A stretch of 64,000 bases of DNA from Opitutaceae bacterium (GCA_028691845.1 JAQUYL010000011.1:58379-122378), one strand, 5' to 3'. Shown: positions 18,349 through 27,484, counted from the stretch's first letter. A program made the numbers and translations. The notes: generated from the sequence alone by a model not told the origin.

Positions 18349-19510
18349 TTAGCGCGCCTCGGTTGGCTGCTCGGCTTCAACCCGGCGCCTCCGGGCGTGG
18401 AACTTAAATCCCTTCCGGCGCAAATCGGCAATAATGCGCCGGCGAACGGCTTTCGGCAGCGCCTCCGGCGGCAACACTCCGGCGACTCGCTTGGGCCAAT
18501 GCCGGATGAAGGCGGCCGCGCATTCGGCTCCCGCGTAGGCGATCGGCGTCGTCAGCAGCCGTCGACGGCGGAGTTGTCGGAGGCTGAAGAAGACACACGA
18601 GCGCCGGTGCTCCGACCAGAGCGGACCCACTCGGCCCACCACCGAAATCGCCACGGCAAAGTTGGCGTCGTGCAGCGTCCGCTGGCGCATCAGGCCCGCG
18701 ACCTCCGCGGGGTTAACCGTGGGGGGGGAACCGCCGGTCGGACCGGCCGTCGGACGGCCAGAGCTTTCCCTGGCGGTACCAGCGTCGAAGGCGCTCGATA
18801 TCGTTGCCTCCGGCTTTTACGTCCAGATCGGCCATTCCGATGAAGTGCGGCAGGGTCGCCACTTCGTCCTGGGCCATCAGCACCACGCGCACTTCGCCGA
18901 TCGGCGGCGGAAACCGGAACCACTCGGCCTCGCCAAAGCGGCGGGCCAGGCGGAACCGCCCCTGTCGATACACCCGCGGCTTGGAGATCGCCTCGTCGAA
19001 GGCAACCTCCGCTGACCACGTGGAGATCGGTTCGCTGCTTTCGGTGTCCTCGAACAACCGGATCCGCACCCGCTGCACTTGCTCCAGCGAATCGGCTGCG
19101 AGGGCGACGAGAACGTTGGTCAGACCCGGAGCCGCTCCCGCGTTGATCAACGCCAATTTGCCAAGGCGCTCGAACTGCTCGTGAAAGCGCAACTGCTCCG
19201 CCTTGAACGGGTCGCGTTCGAGGTGGGAAGCCATGTCCAGGTAGCTCACCCGCAGCCGCAACGCGGCGTGCAGGGCGGCTTCGTTGAACGCGGCGGGAAC
19301 CGCATTGACGAAGAGGTCGCATCCGCGCGCGGCCCGCACGAGCGAGCCCGGGTTGCGGGCGTTGGCCGGCACGCAGGCGACATTTTGCCCCACAAAGGCG
19401 CGTGCGCGCTTCGCGTCCCGATCGCCACACCACACCTTGTGGCCCCGCCGCCGCAGCAACTGCGCCAATGCGCCGCCGGTGGAGCCCGCACCCAGTACGA
19501 AAATCCTCAT
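18349..19510 (-). pseudogene. Saccharopine dehydrogenase (Lys9)-family oxidoreductase, split by a frameshift
   Basis: The N-terminal part (19510 down to about 18730) is a Rossmann protein: 'MRIFVLGAGSTGGALAQLLR', then 'DLFVNAVPAAFNEAAL', 'YLDMASH', 'INAGAAPGLTNVLVALAAD', typical of Lys9/saccharopine dehydrogenase-like enzymes. It then runs into a stop at 18713. The expected C-terminus continues in the next frame ('TTPIAYAGAECAAAFI', 'GVLPPEALP', 'RRIIADLRRKGFKF') to 18349. The switch falls at a run of eight G (18721-18728); removing one base restores a single protein of about 386 residues. The start has a strong Shine-Dalgarno (aaaggag, 19517-19523). Family members include carboxy(nor)spermidine-type dehydrogenases, which fits the polyamine neighbours. 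Confidence 0.82.
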
Positions 19511-19537
19511 GGTTTGCTCCTTTCATGGTTGGAAAAG

Positions 19538-20530
19538 AGTTGTGTACGTCAAGTTCAGCAAAAGCGGATCGGTGGTAGGAAGGATTGGTGAGTTAAGAAG
19601 ATTTATGAGGAGGGTTGATGGGAGGAGGCGAAGCTTCCTCCCTTGCCCGGACTGAGCGGAGGGTGGCAGGGAGGCGGTCAGCCTCCCGCCGGTTAGGCGG
19701 CCTTGGGTTGCGGGGCGGGACGCTTGAGGTGCTCGCGCAGCAGGTCCATGTTGAGGTAGCGGTTTTCGTCGACCCATTCCTCGTGGGTCTCGACGGCGAG
19801 GGCCTGGACCAGCCGCAGGCAGCTCGCTTCGTCGGGGAACATCCGCACGAGCAGCGTGCGGGGTTTGACCTCCTGATTGAGCCGTCGAGCAGGTTGGTGG
19901 ATTTGAGATGCTTGTGGTGCGCTTTGGGCAGGCGGTAGTAGGCGAAGGTCTCGTCGATGTTGGCCTCCACCCACGCGCATAACTTCGGATGCTTGTCCTG
20001 CCAGCGGGCGAGCCACTGCGCCAAATCGTGCCGGGCTTCGTCGGCGTCGTGCCGGTCGTAGATCCAGCGCAGTTCCACGAGGCAGTCGTCGGCCTGCTTG
20101 CGCGGCAGGTAATCGAGCGCATTACGCAGGAAGTGGACATAGCAGCGCTGCCAGTGGGCTTCCGGCAGCGTTTCCATAATCGCCCGTTTGAGCCCGGCAT
20201 GATCATCGCTGACGGCCAGTTGCACACCGTGCAGGCCGCGTTCCTTCAAGCGCAGTAGATGCTCTTCCCAGCTGCTCGTGCGTTCGTTTTTGCCGGCCTG
20301 GACGCCCTGGTCCATCTCGGCTTCCAGCACTTCCTGCAGCATCTTTTGCAGGAGTGTTTTGATCGCATCATCCTGCGTCAGCATCTCCATCCGGCCTTGT
20401 TTCGTCACATTGATCACGGTATCGTTCCGCTTCGGGCGATTCATGGTTTCCCTTTTTGGGGTGGTTCTTGGTTTCGTCACCTAACCACCTACCTTGAATC
20501 GCCTTTTTGCTGAACTTGACGCACACAACT
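19538..20530 (-). mobile_element. IS256-family element, deletion derivative
   Basis: The ends are imperfect inverted repeats of about 32 bases: 19538-19569 and 20498-20530 share agttgtgt, a variable base, then cgtcaagttcagcaaaa. Inside is a mutator-type transposase relic. At about 990 bp it is shorter than a typical IS256 (about 1.3 kb), consistent with the internal loss described for its transposase. The 8-bp flanks (tggaaaag and acaaggca) do not match, so no target duplication is visible. The left end sits 27 bases upstream of the Lys9-family gene start; the right end adjoins a broken DAACS transporter. Confidence 0.85.
19693..20480 (-). pseudogene. IS256 (mutator-type) transposase, internally deleted and frameshifted
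   Basis: The N-terminus reads 'MLTQDDAIKTLLQKMLQEVL', as in IS256 transposases. It then jumps from 'GVQAGKNERT' straight to 'SSWEEHLLRLKERGLHGV', losing roughly 120 residues that include the first catalytic Asp. The second Asp ('VSDDHAGLK') and 'WQRCYVHFLRNALDYLPRK' remain. Near the final catalytic Glu the frame shifts around 19880: 'HHKHLKSTNLLD' continues only in another frame as 'RLNQEVKPRTLLVRMF' and 'THEEWVDENRYLNMDLLREH'. It cannot encode an active enzyme. Confidence 0.88.
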
Positions 20531-20554
20531 ACAAGGCACTGGCGCCTGCTCACG

Positions 20555-20853
20555 TTGCAGACTGCTCTCCCCTATGGCTGGCAACTCCTCCGATTCCTCG
20601 CCAACCGCATCCTGCGCGGACTTGTGATCGGCGTCGTTCTCGGGTTGCTGACACTTTGGCTGGGACCGCTGCTTCCCCTTCCAGGGCTTCTGCGGGGCTG
20701 GCAGCGCTGCTGGGCATTAAATCCTCTGCCACGCTGCTGGAGGCGATGCGCGGCCTTTCGACCGTGCTCCTTGATCCCATTGGACGGGTGTTCCGGCGCC
20801 TGCTCTTCTTCGTGGTGATGCCGCTGGCTTTTGCGTCACTGGCGACCGGCACG
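20555..20853 (+). pseudogene. N-terminal fragment of a DAACS-family dicarboxylate/amino acid:cation symporter
   Basis: One frame reads 'ILRGLVIGVVLGLLTLWLGP' like the first membrane segment of GltP/DctA-type symporters. A different frame continues 'VLLDPIGRVFRRLLFFVVMP', 'LAFASLATGT', which matches their second segment (LF-RLL-MVV-PLVFASL). So a frameshift occurs near 20690, and the gene stops after about 100 residues, where the PstS-like gene begins on the other strand. The missing remainder of more than 300 residues is not in the window. The fragment abuts the right end of the IS256 derivative. Confidence 0.72.
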
Positions 20854-20869
20854 GGTACGTACCGCACCC

Positions 20870-21853
20870 CTATTCGAGTTTGGCACGTTCCCGGGTCACC
20901 AAGTCGGCCGGCATCGGGAGATATGCCTTGTTTTCCATGACCAGTTCCTGTCCTCTCTTGCTGAGCACGAAAAGGAGAAACTCCCTTGTCAGAAGACTCA
21001 GCGGTCTTCCCGGAACCCGATTAACATAGAGATAGAGCGGCCGGGACAGTGGGTAGGTTCCATTGGCAATGGTCTCGTTGGATCCGGATACGTAAACACC
21101 GTCAGGTCCGGCAAGGGCAAGCGCCTTCACCATATCTGTTTGGTAGGTGAATCCGGAGTAAGCGATGCCATAAGGGTCATTGCCCAGGCGGTCGATTATG
21201 TCGACGGACGTACCCTTTCCCGGCTGCACATAGCCGGTCCTAAACGCACCATCAAACATGACCACATGCTTGAAGTGCCACGCAACCTCATCCCGCAATG
21301 TTCGCCCATAGATCCGGATGGGCTGGTCCTCCCATTCTCCGGTGAGCCCCAGATCGCCCCAGGTAGTGATGCCGTTGGGATGCCCCCGACGACGCTCCCG
21401 CGAATAGATGGCGTCGAGTTGTGTCAAGGTGATCCGGTCAAGTGGATTGGCTGCGTTTACATATACTCCCACGGCTTGAACTTGATGTGGAGTATTGTAA
21501 CTCCCCATCGCCACTTGCACGAAAAACGGCTCGTAGAGATATTTCTCTCCATATGGTGCGCTTGTGTTGGCGAAAACCTCGTCGGTATTCGGCCCCAAGG
21601 CCGAACGGTCCACTGGAGTAACCATTTTCCCAAAATATGATATTTTGGACTTGGGCTGCAGTTTGTTGAATTCTGCAATCCAGAGCCTCCCTACCCCCTC
21701 CATGGTGTCTGGCCCGGAGAAAACAAGTTCACCGGTAACCTCAGCGGCCGGCAGGTAGGTTGGTAAGGTAGGATCGACCGAAATGGATCCGTTGGTGGAG
21801 CCAGCGAGCGCCACCTGCCCGAGCAGAGCAAAGATTAGGAGCCATTGTTTCAT
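20870..21853 (-). CDS. PstS-like periplasmic phosphate-binding protein (paralog 1)
   Basis: A 327-residue secreted protein with signal peptide 'MKQWLLIFALLGQVALAG'. It follows the PstS/SphX pattern: 'ELVFSGPDTMEGVGRLWIAEF', 'AVGVYVNAANPLDRITLTQL', 'TTWGDLGLTGEW', and the C-terminal 'YPLSRPLYLYVNRVPGRPL'. The family's phosphate-contacting Ser/Thr region 'SGSGV' is replaced by 'FGKMVTPVDRSALGP', so ligand specificity may differ. No pstC, pstA or pstB is nearby. It is a paralog of the next gene and shares its orientation. Confidence 0.85.
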   Translation of the reverse strand: MKQWLLIFALLGQVALAGSTNGSISVDPTLPTYLPAAEVTGELVFSGPDTMEGVGRLWIAEFNKLQPKSKISYFGKMVTPVDRSALGPNTDEVFANTSAPYGEKYLYEPFFVQVAMGSYNTPHQVQAVGVYVNAANPLDRITLTQLDAIYSRERRRGHPNGITTWGDLGLTGEWEDQPIRIYGRTLRDEVAWHFKHVVMFDGAFRTGYVQPGKGTSVDIIDRLGNDPYGIAYSGFTYQTDMVKALALAGPDGVYVSGSNETIANGTYPLSRPLYLYVNRVPGRPLSLLTREFLLFVLSKRGQELVMENKAYLPMPADLVTRERAKLE

Positions 21854-21984
21854 CGGTCAAAATCAAGAATTTATAAAATTGGCCAATCTGTGACTTCGAA
21901 ATGGGGAAACCGTTTAAAGAACGAACCGGGGCGGAGTCCCGGCCCGGCTACTGGCGCTATTCGCGGATAAATCTGGCGAGCAAG

Positions 21985-22016
21985 ACCCCGGCTTGCCCGG
22001 TGGGACAAGCCGGGGT
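21985..22016 (-). terminator. Hairpin between the two PstS-like genes
   Basis: Perfect 11-bp G+C-rich stem (21985-21995 with 22006-22016) just downstream of the minus-strand gene at 22039. No T-run follows, so it may be a weak terminator or an mRNA-stabilising structure. Confidence 0.5.
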
Positions 22017-22038
22017 TGTAAGATGGCTCGCGGAACTC

Positions 22039-23094
22039 TTATTCGAGTTTGGCCAGTTCCTGGCGGACTACCTCAGGCAATAGCGGCATATAAACACCGT
22101 CCATCGCTACCTGCTCCTGCCCTTCCCGGCTGAGCACGAGCTTGAGGAACTCCTTGATTTTCGGTTCCAGCGGCTTCCCCGGGGGACGATTGACGTAAAT
22201 GTAGACGTAGCGGCTGAGCGGGTAAGTGTGATTGTAAATCGTGTCCACCGTCGGCGCGATAAACGGATCGCCTTCCTTCTCGGCAAGCGGCACGACTTTG
22301 ACATCCGGCGTGACGTTGGGAAGCAGGGCATAAGTCAACCCGCCCTTGTTGGTCGCCATGTCATGCGACGCCACGGTAAATGCATGGGTGAACCCCTGGC
22401 CCTTCACATTTTGAATGCCAGGCTTCCAGTCTCCGCCCTGGCAGACGACATTCTTGAAGAACTGCTCAATACCGTTCGGCGGCCGCAGACCGTAAAGGTG
22501 GATCGGCATGCTGGCCCATTCACCGGTCAAACCCACATCGCCCCAAGTCTTGATGTCGGCATGCCCGCGATTGCGAGTCGTAGTATACATCGCATCGAGC
22601 TGGGCAAACGTCAGGCCCTTGATCGGATTATCCTTGGAGACGAGAACAATTGTTGTGGCGGTCTTGCCAAGCGAGGTCAGGCTGCCCGTCGCGACTTTGA
22701 TTTCCAGCGGACGATAGCCGAATTTCTTCACAAATCCGTCCAATTCCGCCGGCATGTGCTCGCGGCCCACGGGGGAGACGTGCGCGCGGCCTGCAGTGAG
22801 GGCCGGGACGCCGGAGCCGGAAGAACGCGCCTCGAGTGTGACGCTGAGCCTGGGGTAAGCCTGCCGGAAGAGCTTGACCCAGCCCATGGCCATTTCATCC
22901 ATGATGTCGGCACCGACAATGTTGAATTCCTCCTCGGGCACCGTCGTCAACTGTCCCGGCTGCCAGCTGGGGATCGAAGGATCGACTGGAATATGATATT
23001 GGGGAGGAGCGTATTTGAGGGCGAAGGCTGGCGAAGCGATCGCAAGAACAGCGATCGTTCGGGCGAACGGTAATATAAGGGCAGATGCTTTCAT
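22039..23094 (-). CDS. PstS-like periplasmic phosphate-binding protein (paralog 2)
   Basis: A 351-residue secreted binding protein with a signal peptide ending near 'IASPAFA'. It has the PstS landmarks 'FNIVGADIMDEMAMGWVKLF', 'RSSGSGVPALTAGRAHVSPVGR' (the SGSG phosphate-binding loop, retained here but not in paralog 1), 'LVSKDNPIKGLTFAQLDAMY', 'IKTWGDVGLTGEW' and 'YPLSRYVYIYVNRPPG'. It is upstream of paralog 1 with 185 bases between them. No ABC permease or ATPase genes accompany the pair, so either the transporter is elsewhere or these are stand-alone binding proteins. No Pho box was recognised upstream. Confidence 0.87.
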   Translation of the reverse strand: MKASALILPFARTIAVLAIASPAFALKYAPPQYHIPVDPSIPSWQPGQLTTVPEEEFNIVGADIMDEMAMGWVKLFRQAYPRLSVTLEARSSGSGVPALTAGRAHVSPVGREHMPAELDGFVKKFGYRPLEIKVATGSLTSLGKTATTIVLVSKDNPIKGLTFAQLDAMYTTTRNRGHADIKTWGDVGLTGEWASMPIHLYGLRPPNGIEQFFKNVVCQGGDWKPGIQNVKGQGFTHAFTVASHDMATNKGGLTYALLPNVTPDVKVVPLAEKEGDPFIAPTVDTIYNHTYPLSRYVYIYVNRPPGKPLEPKIKEFLKLVLSREGQEQVAMDGVYMPLLPEVVRQELAKLE

Positions 23095-23964
23095 GGTTAT
23101 GGTTTAGGGTTCAAGAGTATGCCGACATAGTCATGGCGACTACGGGCATGTCTGCTGGAGATTGCCACCTGCAGCTTAAATCAAACTGAAGTCTTTCTGA
23201 AATACGGTTTAGCTTGGTCGATGCGGATGACAATCACGGCACATCCCGCGGCCCCTGCCCCTGGAAAGCAGCCAGCAGCCAAGATTGAATCCAGTGTGAG
23301 CGTTCCATTTACTCGAACGCCACAGGGGGAAGAGGGTAGCAATCCAGACAAAGGCACTTGGACATCCCGCAGAGTGACTGGAAGAGGATCATCCTTGGTT
23401 CACCGAGGTGAACGCACACGGTTTGATCTGGGTGACCGGAAGACTCGATCGAGGCAAATCTCGATTCAGGCATGCTGCAGGGCGATTCGGCGCTGGTGGC
23501 GTTATGGTTGCCGTCAGCGCGCTGCTGCTGCCACACTGCACTGGCATACACTTTGATAACACAGGTATCTCAGGATGGACCGTGCGGATCCAGCCACAAG
23601 GCAATCCAACAGAAAATCATTTGTCGGCATGGAGCAGGTGGAGCCGGGCAGTTATTCAGGCATTTTGTCAAAAACGGGGCATAATGAATGAAAAAACCTA
23701 TTTTAGGCGAAAAATGGCATGTCAGAATTATGATCATGAATCCGCCAGAATCATGAATTTCATCGGATTTTCGGGGTTTTCTTAATAAAAACCTAGGAAA
23801 ACACCTATATTTGCTTCGTTTTTACACTATTTTACACATGTAAAACGGTCCACTAAAAATCCCGCATATTCAGTTATTGCCTATTAAATTCTATCTTGTT
23901 TTGAACGCAAATGACGATAACGGCACTAACGTAACTGTCGAAATTAATTCAACCAAGGGCTAAC
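23095..23964. other. Long intergenic region upstream of accB
   Basis: 870 bases without a recognised gene. The left half is G+C-rich with short open frames of no known family. The right part (about 23690-23960) is markedly A+T-rich compared with its surroundings and probably holds the accB promoter and operator. Confidence 0.5.
23830..23845. promoter_or_regulatory. Inverted repeat upstream of accB, possible operator
   Basis: Perfect 7-bp arms ttttaca/tgtaaaa around a 2-base centre, in an A+T-rich stretch 120 bases before accB, with the direct repeat ttttacac just upstream. The symmetry suggests binding of a dimeric regulator; no known regulator is implied. Confidence 0.45.
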
Positions 23965-24459
23965 TTGGACCTAAAACAGATTAAGCAGATCATTGATTTG
24001 ATGAAGCGATCAGACCTCACCGATTTTTCGGTTGAGGAAGAAGGGTTTAAGCTATCGATCCGCCGCAACTCCAGTGGACAGCCAATCGTGGCTGGCGAGC
24101 AATACTCAACCCCTCTCTCCGCTGCCACTGATCGTCCGACGATGGGGCCTGCCCCCGCTTCCCCAATCATGGCAGCTTCTCCGAGTGTACCACCCACAGG
24201 GGGCAACGACGAAGTTGGCATTACCTATATCAAGTCTCCCATGGTTGGCACATTCTACAGGTCCCCATCGCCAGAAAGCCCTCCCTTTACCGATCTTAAC
24301 GCCAAGGTCTCAGAAAATTCGGTGGTTTGCATCATTGAGGCGATGAAGATCATGAATGAAATCCAAGCTGAGACCAAAGGCACGATCTTGGAAATCTTTG
24401 TTGAGAACGGGCAACCCGTCGAGTACGGGCAGCGGCTATTCAAGGTCAAAGTCGGCTAA
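23965..24459 (+). CDS. accB: Biotin carboxyl carrier protein of acetyl-CoA carboxylase
   Basis: Carries biotin for acetyl-CoA carboxylase, the first step of fatty acid synthesis. The 164-residue protein has the typical N-terminus ('[30 protein letters not shown]'), a Pro/Ala/Ser linker (about 45-80) and the C-terminal biotinyl domain with '[14 protein letters not shown]' and the biotinylation motif EAMKIMNEI. The start is TTG at 23965: no in-frame ATG precedes the conserved first residues. accC follows after 101 bases, the usual accBC operon. Confidence 0.96.
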   Translation: MDLKQIKQIIDLMKRSDLTDFSVEEEGFKLSIRRNSSGQPIVAGEQYSTPLSAATDRPTMGPAPASPIMAASPSVPPTGGNDEVGITYIKSPMVGTFYRSPSPESPPFTDLNAKVSENSVVCIIEAMKIMNEIQAETKGTILEIFVENGQPVEYGQRLFKVKVG

Positions 24460-24560
24460 AACTCCCTCCTGTCCACTGGTCTGGAGCATGTGTTTCGGTC
24501 TGCACCGGAGACATTTGCGTCCAATGATGAGTGGTCCGATTTCCCCCATTATCCTTCTGC

Positions 24561-25922
24561 ATGATCCAGAAAATCCTGATCGCCAACCGTGGTGAAATCG
24601 CCCTGCGCATTGTGCGTGCCTGCCGCGAGCTCGGCATCAAGACCCTTGCGGTCTACTCTGAGGCCGACATGCAGTCCCTTCATGTCCAGCTGGCTGATGA
24701 AGCCATCTGCATCGGAGGACCCCAAAGTGCCGACAGCTACCTGAGAGCCGACCGCATCATCAGTGCAGCCGAGATCGCCGATGTCGATGCGATCCATCCC
24801 GGATACGGTTTCCTCTCCGAAAACGCCAAGTTTGCCGAACAGTGCGAGCAGTGTAACATCAAGTTTATCGGCCCAAAATCGAAAAGCATTCGCCTCATGG
24901 GTAACAAATCGGTGGCCAAAGACACTGTGCGCAAAGCGGGTGTCCCGATCGTGCCCGGTTCGGACGGCCCGATCGATTCGGAAGCCGAAGCCGTCAAACT
25001 CGCGCGCAAGATCGGCTACCCCATCATCATCAAAGCGGTCGCTGGCGGCGGTGGCCGGGGAATGCGGATCGCGCACAACGATGTCTCATTTGCCAAGGAA
25101 TACCATGTCGCCCGGTCCGAAGCCGAAAAGGCCTTCGGCAATGGCGCCGTTTACATCGAAAAGTACATCCAGAATCCGCGCCATATCGAATTTCAGATTC
25201 TGGCCGATTCCCACGGCAAGGTAATTCACCTCGGCGAACGCGACTGCTCAGTCCAGCGCCGGCACCAGAAGCTGATCGAAGAGAGCCCTTCGCCCTTCAT
25301 CACCCCTGATCTGCGCAAGAGAATGGGCAAGTCCGCCGTCCGTGCCGCCGAAGCTGCCGCCTACGAGAACGCGGGGACAATCGAGTACCTGGTGGACGCC
25401 AAGGGCAACTTCTACTTCATCGAGATGAACACCCGGATCCAGGTCGAACATGCCGTGACGGAGGAAGTCACCGGCATCGATCTGATCAAACAACAGATTC
25501 ACATCGCCTCGGGGGAAAAACTCGAATTCGACCAGGGAGACGTCAAGTGGACGAAGCACGCCATCGAATGCCGTATTAACGCCGAAGACCCGGCCCGCAA
25601 TTTCGCACCATCGCCAGGCACCCTTTCACTCTACTACGCCCCCGGAGGGCATGGTGTGCGGGTGGACTCGCATGTTTACAGCGGTTACACCATCCCGCCA
25701 TACTATGACAGCATGATCGGCAAGCTGATCTGCTATGGCTCGAACCGCAAGATCGCCCTCCAGCGCGCCTATCGCGCCCTGAGCGAGTACCTGATTCGTG
25801 GAATCAAGACCACCATTCCCCTGCACAAGGCAATCATGAGCGACCCCACTTTCATTGAGGGCAAGGCCACCACCGCCTATCTTGAGGAATTCATGAGCCG
25901 CACGCCGCTCGACCTGTTTTAG
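24561..25922 (+). CDS. accC: Biotin carboxylase subunit of acetyl-CoA carboxylase
   Basis: ATP-dependent carboxylation of biotin on AccB. ATG 24561 gives 453 residues starting '[20 protein letters not shown]', the invariant N-terminus; the frame is open 10 codons further upstream, but that adds non-homologous residues. ATP-grasp landmarks are '[14 protein letters not shown]', '[20 protein letters not shown]', '[21 protein letters not shown]' and the C-terminal biotin carboxylase domain ('[13 protein letters not shown]'). Length and motifs are normal. It converges with prmA. Confidence 0.97.
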   Translation: MIQKILIANRGEIALRIVRACRELGIKTLAVYSEADMQSLHVQLADEAICIGGPQSADSYLRADRIISAAEIADVDAIHPGYGFLSENAKFAEQCEQCNIKFIGPKSKSIRLMGNKSVAKDTVRKAGVPIVPGSDGPIDSEAEAVKLARKIGYPIIIKAVAGGGGRGMRIAHNDVSFAKEYHVARSEAEKAFGNGAVYIEKYIQNPRHIEFQILADSHGKVIHLGERDCSVQRRHQKLIEESPSPFITPDLRKRMGKSAVRAAEAAAYENAGTIEYLVDAKGNFYFIEMNTRIQVEHAVTEEVTGIDLIKQQIHIASGEKLEFDQGDVKWTKHAIECRINAEDPARNFAPSPGTLSLYYAPGGHGVRVDSHVYSGYTIPPYYDSMIGKLICYGSNRKIALQRAYRALSEYLIRGIKTTIPLHKAIMSDPTFIEGKATTAYLEEFMSRTPLDLF

Positions 25923-26001
25923 TCCAAGGGGTGGCATCCGCCCAGGCGGAAGGGGACAACGACAACCTGGTCCGGCCTACGGGGCAAGTTTGGCTGGGTG
26001 T

Positions 26002-26901
26002 TCAGGAAAGCCGGGTCAATCCCAGGTCCGCCCACTCACCCATCTCACGCGAATCCACGGCCCAATCGTGGACCACAGCGGCAAAACACTCCCGCACCTG
26101 GGGCAATTCGCGTGTCAGAATGCCGCTCAAAACCAGTTCGCCACCAGGCGCCACCGCACCGGTGAGTTCGTGCGCGAATTTCATCAACACGTCCGCCTGA
26201 ATATTGGCGAGCACGAGATTCGCCTGCCTGCCGGCAAGCCCGGACCTCAGATCGCTCACAAAAAACTCCACCCTTCCGGCGAGGTCGTTGAGTGCCGCAT
26301 TTTCCTCGCTGACGTGCACCGCCTCCGGATCGTGGTCAAAGCCCGTGATGCGGGCGAAGTGACCCAGTTTGGCCGCTGACAACGCCAGGATCCCCGATCC
26401 GCAGCCGGCATCGATCAGCGTGGCCGCCTCCCGCCGGCGATCCTGCGGCGGCCGCCCTTTTTCGACAAACTTCACCAGCCGCTCGCAGCACAGCCGCGTC
26501 GTTTCGTGATTGCCGGTTCCAAACGCCAGCCCGGGATCCAGCCACAAAACCTCCTCCGCGGGCGGCAGCACGAAAGTCCCCCGCTCCCACACTGGGACCC
26601 AGTTTAAGCGGCCGAATTTCCACGCCTTGAAATGTGCCTTGTAGCTTTCCCGCCAGTCGACCTCGGCGAGTTCGTTCATTTCGGGTTCGCCGGAAAACCA
26701 CCGGCCATCCGCCATCCCGATCAGGCCCTGCCAGGCCGTTTGCGCCGATGTCCTGGTCTCGAAATATCCGGCCAGCCACGCGCGCCCTGCGAGCTTGTCC
26801 TCCAGCACCATCCACCGAGCATCCTCCAGCAGCGCCAGGGTTTCCTCCAGCCTCTCGATCGCGCCGGGCGCCAGTTCGACTTTGTACTGAACTACCGTCA
26901 T
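26002..26901 (-). CDS. prmA: Ribosomal protein L11 methyltransferase
   Basis: S-adenosylmethionine-dependent methyltransferase acting on ribosomal protein uL11, about 299 residues. It shows the PrmA-type linker 'LWLDPGLAFGTGNHETTRLC', SAM motif I 'LIDAGCGSGILALSAAKLG' and 'VLANIQADVLMKFA' (motif IV). ATG 26901 overlaps the purN stop by 4 bases (ATGA); a longer frame exists upstream but is a purN shadow. It is the last gene of the manA-to-prmA run. Confidence 0.93.
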   Translation of the reverse strand: MTVVQYKVELAPGAIERLEETLALLEDARWMVLEDKLAGRAWLAGYFETRTSAQTAWQGLIGMADGRWFSGEPEMNELAEVDWRESYKAHFKAWKFGRLNWVPVWERGTFVLPPAEEVLWLDPGLAFGTGNHETTRLCCERLVKFVEKGRPPQDRRREAATLIDAGCGSGILALSAAKLGHFARITGFDHDPEAVHVSEENAALNDLAGRVEFFVSDLRSGLAGRQANLVLANIQADVLMKFAHELTGAVAPGGELVLSGILTRELPQVRECFAAVVHDWAVDSREMGEWADLGLTRLS

Positions 26902-27482
26902 CTCAGAGGCCTTCCTTCGCTGAGCCGGGCAATGACGGCCGGCAGCAAGGCGTGCTCGGCAGCGTGCACCTTGGCCTCGAGCGTTTCGGGCGTGTCGGCC
27001 GGATCGATGCGGACCGCCGTTTGATCGATGATTGGCCCACCATCCACCTCGGCCGTCACGTAATGCACGGTGCAGCCCGTGATTTTCACGCCCCGGCGCC
27101 ACGCCTGCCCGATGCCGTCGAGACCGGGGAAACTCGGCAGCAGGCTGGGATGCAGATTGATGATCTGCCGGGGGAACTCGTCGATGAACCGCGGCCTTAA
27201 AATCCGCATGAAGCCCGCCAGCACGACCAGATCCGGGGCACAGCCCCGGATGGCGTCGATGTAACGCGCTTCGCCCGCCTCGTCGAACTTCGTCTTGAAC
27301 GGTCCCGGATCAAGCCAGCGCGCCGGAACACCAAACCGCGTGCCCAACTCGAGGATGGGTGCATCCGGTTTGTCCGAAAAAATCTGCCCGACCTTCGCCC
27401 GGCCCAGCCGGCCGGCCTGCTGCGCCCGCAAAATCGCCTCGGCGTTGCTGCCCCGTCCCGATCCCAGAATTACCAGGCGCAT
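26898..27482 (-). CDS. purN: Phosphoribosylglycinamide formyltransferase
   Basis: Third step of purine synthesis, using 10-formyl-THF. The 194-residue protein begins 'MRLVILGSGRGSNAEAIL' (phosphate-binding loop) and has catalytic N109, H111 ('IINLHPSLLPSFPGLDG') and D147 ('DGGPII'). Length is normal. It overlaps prmA by 4 bases and lies 2 bases after the heptose-phosphate adenylyltransferase gene, so all three are coupled. Confidence 0.96.
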   Translation of the reverse strand: MRLVILGSGRGSNAEAILRAQQAGRLGRAKVGQIFSDKPDAPILELGTRFGVPARWLDPGPFKTKFDEAGEARYIDAIRGCAPDLVVLAGFMRILRPRFIDEFPRQIINLHPSLLPSFPGLDGIGQAWRRGVKITGCTVHYVTAEVDGGPIIDQTAVRIDPADTPETLEAKVHAAEHALLPAVIARLSEGRPLR

Positions 27483-27484
27483 GG

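Noticed and set aside
18700..18740. Programmed ribosomal frameshift in the Lys9-family gene
   Set aside because: A G8 tract can slip, but no downstream stimulatory structure was evident and the family does not use recoding, so mutation or miscall is simpler.
23095..23230. Pho box upstream of the PstS-like genes
   Set aside because: No pair of CTGTCAT-like repeats at the right spacing was found.
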